Part shown: one piece after another, positions 6,428 through 10,209 of the stretch
Numbering within the stretch: position 1 is the first letter of the stretch
How the letters are laid out: every line of letters begins with the position of its first letter
Source: Rhodospirillaceae bacterium CCH5-H10
Lineage (GTDB): Bacteria > Pseudomonadota > Alphaproteobacteria > Reyranellales > Reyranellaceae
Assembly: GCA_001557035.1 (NCBI GenBank)
Contig: LSKJ01000812.1
Location: 1 to 10,209, forward strand
Direction: 5' to 3'
DNA length: 10,209 nt
The notes under the pieces: model-generated
What the model saw: only the letters and a program-made list of their open reading frames with translations
Told to the model about the DNA's origin: nothing
Databases searched by the model: none
Made by a program: the position numbers and the translations under genes

Positions 6428-8334
6428 TATGATCTGTTGGCGAACCCGGCGACCTTCAGGCCGTCCTTGATTTCCTCCAGCACCGCCGGATCCTCGATGG
6501 TGGCCGGCAGCGTCCACGGTTGGCTGTCGGCCATCTTCTGCATCGTGCCGCGCAGGATCTTGCCCGAGCGCGTCTTGGGCAGACGCTGCACGACCAGCGC
6601 GCTCTTAAAGGAGGCAACGGGACCGATGCGATCCCGCACCATCTGCACGACCTCGGCGGTGATCTCCTGCGGCGGCCGGTTGACCCCGGCCTTCAGCACG
6701 AGGAAGCCGAGCGGTACCTGACCCTTCAGATCGTCGGCAATGCCGATCACCGCGCACTCGGCGACGTCGTTGTGCGCGCCCAGCACTTCCTCGATCTGCC
6801 CGGTCGAGAGCCGATGGCCGGCGACGTTGATCACGTCGTCGACGCGCGTCATCACCGAGACGTAGCCGTCCTCGTCGATGAAGCCCGCATCGCCGGTTTT
6901 GTAGTAACCGGGGAACTCGCTCATGTAGCTCTGCCTGTAGCGCTCGTCGGCGTTCCACAGGGTCGGAAAGGTTCCCGGCGGCAGCGGCAGCTTGCCGGCC
7001 AGCGCGCCGACCTCGCCCGCTTTCATCGGGTGGCCGTTCTCGTCCAGCACGTCGAGATGCCAGCCTGGCGACGGCACCGAGGTCGAGCCGAGCTTCACCG
7101 GCATTGGATCGAGACCCTGGAAGTTGCCGCAGATCGCCCAGCCGGTCTCGGTCTGCCACCAGTGATCGACCACCGGCACGCCGAGCAACTTCTGCGCCCA
7201 CTCGACCGTCGGCGGGTCGCCGCGTTCGCCGGCAAGGAACAGCGTGCGGAACTTCGAGAGGTCGTACTGCTTCAGAAGCTTGCCGTCGGGATCCTCGCGC
7301 TTGATGGCGCGGAAGGCGGTCGGCGCCGTGAACAGCGCCATCGCCTTGTGCTCGGAGATCACGCGCCAGAAGGCGCCGGCATCGGGCGTACCGACCGGCT
7401 TGCCTTCATAGAGGATCGTTGTCGCGCCATGGATCAGCGGCCCGTAGACGATGTAGCTGTGGCCGACCACCCAGCCCACGTCCGAGGCGCACCAGTACAC
7501 TTCGCCCGGCTCGACGCCGTAGAGGTTCTTCATCGACCAGGCGAGCGCCACGCAGTAGCCGCCGGTGTCGCGCACCACGCCCTTGGGCTGGCCTGTCGTG
7601 CCCGACGTGTAGAGGATGTAGAGCGGATCGGTCGCCTTCACCGGCACGCACGCCGCGGGCTGCGCCGTGGCGAGCGCTTCGTTCCAGTCGAGGTCGCGGC
7701 CGGCCATCATGGTGGCGGCGCATTGCGGCCGTTGCAGCAGGATCACCCGCGGCACCTTGTGCGTGGCCTGCTCGATCGCCTGATCGACCAGCGGCTTGTA
7801 CTGCACGATGCGCGTCGGCTCGATGCCGCACGAGGCGGTGAGGATCAGCTTCGGCGCGCAATCGTCGATGCGGCTCGACAGTTCCTTGGCCGCGAAGCCG
7901 CCGAACACGACCGAGTGGATGGCACCCAGCCGCGCGCAGGCGAGCATCGCCATCACCGCTTCGGGGATCATCGGCATGTAGAGGATGACCCGATCGCCCT
8001 TCCCGACACCCTGCCCGGCAATCATGCCGGCGATGAGCGCGACCTGATCGCGCAGTGCACGATAGGTGAATTTCTTCTTCGTATCGGTGAGCGGTGAATC
8101 GTAGATCAGCGCCGTCTGATCGGCGCGGCCACCCTCGACATGCCGGTCGAGTGCATTGTGGCAGGCATTGAGTTCACCGCCCTCGAACCAGCGATAGAAG
8201 GGCGGATTGGCGCCATCGAGCACCTTGTCCCAGCGCTTCGTCCAGTCGATCGCGGCGGCCTGCTCCGCCCAGAAACCTTCCGGGTCGCTCAGCGAGCGCG
8301 CATGCACGGCGCGATACCTGTTCCCGACGGTCAT
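6427..8334 (-). CDS. prpE: Propionyl-CoA synthetase (propionate-CoA ligase), PrpE family
   Basis: The 635-residue protein belongs to the AMP-forming acetyl/propionyl-CoA synthetases. It shows the ATP loop YTSGTTGQPKG (242-252), WWQTETGW (392-399), the hinge and A8 region TRVDDVINVAGHRLSTGQIE (496-515), and the catalytic Lys592 in PKTRSGKILR. Features specific to PrpE rather than Acs include PPFYRWFEGG (44-53), CHNALDR (58-64), GVVRDTGGY (252-260) and the C-terminal IEDPAVLEEIK. It would convert propionate (or a similar short acid), ATP and CoA to the acyl-CoA, AMP and pyrophosphate in the cytoplasm. Lys592 is the residue acetylated in this family to silence the enzyme, so post-translational control is possible. 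The start at 8334 has GGGAG at 8345-8349. It is the first gene of the minus-strand cluster and diverges from the exported-protein gene at 8429. Confidence 0.93.
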   Translation of the reverse strand: MTVGNRYRAVHARSLSDPEGFWAEQAAAIDWTKRWDKVLDGANPPFYRWFEGGELNACHNALDRHVEGGRADQTALIYDSPLTDTKKKFTYRALRDQVALIAGMIAGQGVGKGDRVILYMPMIPEAVMAMLACARLGAIHSVVFGGFAAKELSSRIDDCAPKLILTASCGIEPTRIVQYKPLVDQAIEQATHKVPRVILLQRPQCAATMMAGRDLDWNEALATAQPAACVPVKATDPLYILYTSGTTGQPKGVVRDTGGYCVALAWSMKNLYGVEPGEVYWCASDVGWVVGHSYIVYGPLIHGATTILYEGKPVGTPDAGAFWRVISEHKAMALFTAPTAFRAIKREDPDGKLLKQYDLSKFRTLFLAGERGDPPTVEWAQKLLGVPVVDHWWQTETGWAICGNFQGLDPMPVKLGSTSVPSPGWHLDVLDENGHPMKAGEVGALAGKLPLPPGTFPTLWNADERYRQSYMSEFPGYYKTGDAGFIDEDGYVSVMTRVDDVINVAGHRLSTGQIEEVLGAHNDVAECAVIGIADDLKGQVPLGFLVLKAGVNRPPQEITAEVVQMVRDRIGPVASFKSALVVQRLPKTRSGKILRGTMQKMADSQPWTLPATIEDPAVLEEIKDGLKVAGFANRS

Positions 8335-8351
8335 GAGGTTTCTTCTCCCTT

Positions 8352-8381
8352 TTGACAGTCAGGATTAACGCCCGGCATGGT
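8352..8381 (+). promoter_or_regulatory. Weak candidate promoter for the exported-protein gene
   Basis: The prpE/8429 divergent gap (94 bases) contains a consensus TTGACA at 8352-8357. A poor -10 match, CATGGT, lies 18 bases downstream at 8376-8381. On the other strand TTGCCG (8390-8385) and GTTAAT (8369-8364) could serve prpE with a short 15-base spacer. No clear operator dyad was seen. Confidence 0.25.
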
Positions 8382-8428
8382 CGGCGGCAATCCGGATGTG
8401 GGAGCATCTTGTCTCACGGAGTGTTTCG

Positions 8429-8950
8429 ATGCGCAGACGTTTTTTCGCAGCTCTGTTGGCTGCGGGCGGCACGACGGCCTTTCTGCCGGCCGAGGGCCGG
8501 GCTCAGGGCTGGATGGAATACAAGCCCGAGGGCGGCCGCTTCCGTGTCGACCTCCCCGCCCTGCCGAAGATCGCCATCGTCCAGGTGCCGATCGGCAACA
8601 ACAACACCGTGCCGATGACCGAGGCGACCTCCGTGGTCTCGCAGGTGGCGTACATTGCGTCCTATGTCGACTACCCCAACACGGTGACCAGAGGCGCGGC
8701 GGCAGACGTCATCCTCACACAGGTTCGCAACGGTGCGGCGTCAGGGGGCTCCTACCGGGACGAGAAGAAGCTTCAGATCGGCCGAGTGGAGGGTCGCGAG
8801 TACACGATCGTCCAACCCAACGGCAATGTCGCCATCACCCGCACCTACTGGTCGCGCGGCCGCCTGTTCCAGCTCGTGGTCGACGGCAAGACCGGCATCG
8901 AGACCCAGCCGGCGACGCGCCGGTTCCTCGACTCCTTCGCCCTCGTCTAG
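8429..8950 (+). CDS. Exported protein of unknown function (Tat-like leader)
   Basis: The 173-residue product starts with MRRRFFAALLAAGG, a twin-arginine-like leader (RRxFF) with a likely cleavage after GRA near residue 25. I do not recognise a named family. The mature part has the look of a small alpha/beta domain seen in many uncharacterised exported proteins: YKPEGGRFRVDLP near the start, a GREYTI strand at 122-127, RTYWSRGRLFQLVV (138-151), and a terminal RRFLDSFAL (164-172). It has no cysteines. The ATG at 8429 is preferred over the in-frame ATG at 8396 because ACGGAG (8416-8421) precedes it by 7 bases and the leader then begins properly. The Bug-type gene follows 67 bases downstream on the same strand and may be cotranscribed. 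Confidence 0.75.
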   Translation: MRRRFFAALLAAGGTTAFLPAEGRAQGWMEYKPEGGRFRVDLPALPKIAIVQVPIGNNNTVPMTEATSVVSQVAYIASYVDYPNTVTRGAAADVILTQVRNGAASGGSYRDEKKLQIGRVEGREYTIVQPNGNVAITRTYWSRGRLFQLVVDGKTGIETQPATRRFLDSFALV

Positions 8951-8982
8951 GAACGGCTGTCGCCGCCCGCCGCATACCGTTA

Positions 8983-9013
8983 TCCTCCCGGCAACAAGAT
9001 GTTCCTGGGAGGG
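8983..9013 (+). promoter_or_regulatory. Hairpin covering the ribosome binding site of the Bug-type gene
   Basis: CCTCCCGG (8984-8991) can pair with CCTGGGAGG (9005-9012 used) to give an 8-bp stem including one G-U pair, with a further possible U-G pair at 8983/9013 and a 13-base loop. The 3' arm is the strong Shine-Dalgarno GGGAGGG (9007-9013) of the ATG at 9018. Folding would mask it. The pairing is read directly; regulation is inferred and chance is possible in GC-rich DNA. Confidence 0.4.
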
Positions 9014-9017
9014 AACG

Positions 9018-9986
9018 ATGGTCGGTCGCCGTGAGGTGACGCTGGGCGGGTTGGCCGCGCTGGCGTCGACGCGTGTGCAGGCTCAAACCACGACTTGGCC
9101 CGCCAAGCCGATCCGCCTGATCGTGCCCTACGGGCCCGGCGGTTCGGCCGACCAGGTCGCCCGGCTCTATGCCGAGAAGATGAGCGCGTCGCTCGGCCAG
9201 CAGATCATCGTCGAGGACAAGCCCGGCGCGTCCGGCGGTGTCGGCGCCCAGATGGTGGCGACGGCGCCGGCCGACGGCTACACGCTCCTGCTCTCGCCGA
9301 CCGCGATCATGGCGATCACGCCGGCCGCCCGGAAGGTGCCGTACAATCCCGAGGACCTCGTTGCCGTCGCGCGCCTGTCGACGCCGATCCTCGTCGTCAC
9401 GATCACGAACGCGCTGGGCGCCAAAAGCTGGGCCGAATTCGTGGCGCTCGCGAAAGCAAATCCCGGCAAGTACTGGTTCGGCTCCTCGGGGCTCGGCACC
9501 ATCACGCATCTCACCGGCGAGGTGCTGACACGCGCGGCCGGAATCCAGATGCAGCATTCGCCCTACAAGACCATCGTCGATGCCACGGGCGACGTGTTCG
9601 ACGGCCGCATCCAGATGGTCTTCGATCCGTCGTTCGTGCCCTACGCCAAGGCCGGCAAGGTGCGCGCCGCCTTCGTCGACCAGCCGAGCCGCATGGCCGA
9701 CCTGCCGGACACGCCGACCGCGATCGAGGTCGGCCTCGATCTCAAGGGCTTTCGTGCAAGGAGCTGGTTCGGCCTCTTTGCGCCCAAGGGAACGCCGGAA
9801 CCCGTGCTCAAGCGAATCTCCGATGCGGCAGCCCAGGCAGCGGCGCTGCCGGACATGAAGGAGAAACTTCTGCTCGTGGCGCAGAACGTGGAATATCAAT
9901 CCCATACCGACTTCGCGCGCCAGGTGCGCGAGGACCAGGCCTACTTCGCCAAGCTGCTCAAGGACCTGGATATCAGGCTGGAGTAA
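9018..9986 (+). CDS. Tripartite tricarboxylate transporter substrate-binding protein (Bug/TctC family)
   Basis: The protein has 322 residues, normal for the Bug family. The leader MVGRREVTLGGLAALAS with VQAQ cleavage near residue 23 carries paired arginines, suggesting Tat or Sec export to the periplasm. Family signatures follow: PIRLIVPYGPGGSADQVAR (31-49), a GASGGVGAQMVATAPADGYTLL block (70-91), GSSGLGTITHL (155-165), SPYKT (181-185) and the C-terminal FGLFAPKGTPEPVLKRI (251-267). Such proteins bind a carboxylate in a Venus-flytrap cleft and deliver it to a TctAB permease or signal its presence. No tctA or tctB is in the window, so this is an orphan binder, as is common for the family. The ligand cannot be read from sequence. 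The start was chosen for GGGAGGG at 9007-9013; an in-frame ORF extends upstream over the preceding gene and is not used. Confidence 0.93.
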   Translation: MVGRREVTLGGLAALASTRVQAQTTTWPAKPIRLIVPYGPGGSADQVARLYAEKMSASLGQQIIVEDKPGASGGVGAQMVATAPADGYTLLLSPTAIMAITPAARKVPYNPEDLVAVARLSTPILVVTITNALGAKSWAEFVALAKANPGKYWFGSSGLGTITHLTGEVLTRAAGIQMQHSPYKTIVDATGDVFDGRIQMVFDPSFVPYAKAGKVRAAFVDQPSRMADLPDTPTAIEVGLDLKGFRARSWFGLFAPKGTPEPVLKRISDAAAQAAALPDMKEKLLLVAQNVEYQSHTDFARQVREDQAYFAKLLKDLDIRLE

Positions 9987-10038
9987 TCGCAGCGCCCTGT
10001 GAGAGAGTGCCGCCACCCAAGGAGACAGACGGAAGATC

Positions 10039-10209
10039 ATGGCCAAGCGCAAGACGGGAAGAGGCAGCGGCAAGTCGAAGGCTCCAGCCAAGCGCAAGAT
10101 CGCCGCCAGGGCGAAGAAGCCGGCCGGGCGCGCCGCGAAGAAAGCCGCTCCGAAGAAGGCCGCTTCGCCGAAGAAAGTCGCCGCGCCCCGCAAAGTCCCC
10201 GCCTCCAAG
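10039..10209 (+). CDS. Lysine/alanine/proline-rich basic protein, histone H1-like (N-terminal part)
   Basis: The window ends after 57 codons with the frame still open. The visible part is almost entirely Lys, Arg, Ala, Pro, Ser and Gly, with degenerate KKAAPKK and KKVAAPRK units and no acidic residue. This composition is that of bacterial H1-like DNA-binding tails (AlgP/HctB-like) and of basic tails fused to other domains, so the complete protein could be either. The ATG at 10039 has GGAAG at 10031-10035, and a stronger AAGGAG at 10019-10024 is farther off. It lies 52 bases after the Bug-type gene on the same strand. A role in nucleoid or nucleic-acid binding is inferred from composition only. 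Confidence 0.6.
   Translation, partial: MAKRKTGRGSGKSKAPAKRKIAARAKKPAGRAAKKAAPKKAASPKKVAAPRKVPASK

Noticed and set aside
1..10209. CRISPR arrays, tRNA or rRNA genes, insertion sequences, prophage or defence genes
   Set aside because: No regularly spaced direct repeats, no cloverleaf or rRNA-like stretch and no transposase or integrase frame was seen; nearly all of the window is covered by ordinary metabolic and exported-protein genes.

Overview
The window is GC-rich bacterial chromosome with strong third-position G/C bias. It carries fatty-acid/short-chain acyl-CoA catabolism genes, PrpE, a Bug-type solute-binding protein, a free-standing methionine aminopeptidase and a lysine/alanine-rich H1-like reading frame. 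I infer an alphaproteobacterium (Rhizobiales/Reyranella/Rhodospirillales-like), but no rRNA or other marker gene is present to settle this.

Layout. Positions 1-3306, minus strand: an apparent beta-oxidation operon transcribed right to left, consisting of an LCAD-type acyl-CoA dehydrogenase (GTG start at 3306), a thiolase, and the N-terminal part of a FadJ/FadB-type multifunctional enzyme that runs off the left edge. Positions 3307-3436: a 130-bp divergent promoter region with a dyad resembling a MerR/LiuR-type operator. Positions 3437-4183, plus strand: a type I methionine aminopeptidase, which converges with 3 bp to spare on the next gene. Positions 4187-8334, minus strand: a second right-to-left cluster of prpE (acyl-CoA ligase), a PaaH-type 3-hydroxyacyl-CoA dehydrogenase and a small exported protein of unknown function. 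Positions 8335-8428: a second divergent intergenic region. Positions 8429-10209, plus strand: a small exported protein of unknown function, an orphan Bug/TctC substrate-binding protein, and the start of an H1-like basic protein that runs off the right edge.

How the genes fit together. PrpE would activate a short acyl chain. The dehydrogenase, the hydratase/dehydrogenase (FadJ plus the separate 3-hydroxyacyl-CoA dehydrogenase) and the thiolase would carry an acyl-CoA through a complete beta-oxidation turn. The Bug protein could capture a carboxylate in the periplasm.

The most unusual non-coding signal is a pair of related, nested inverted repeats at 821-900 and 6363-6427. Each sits directly behind a stop codon and in front of the next gene's ribosome binding site, once in each minus-strand operon. 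They share a core of nearly 20 bases. In the first copy the two arms differ by a symmetric, pair-preserving change, which suggests selection on DNA or RNA secondary structure. Two exported-protein genes also have their Shine-Dalgarno sequence inside a predicted 8-bp hairpin. I found no CRISPR array, tRNA, rRNA, insertion sequence or prophage gene, and no gene-free stretch longer than 130 bp.
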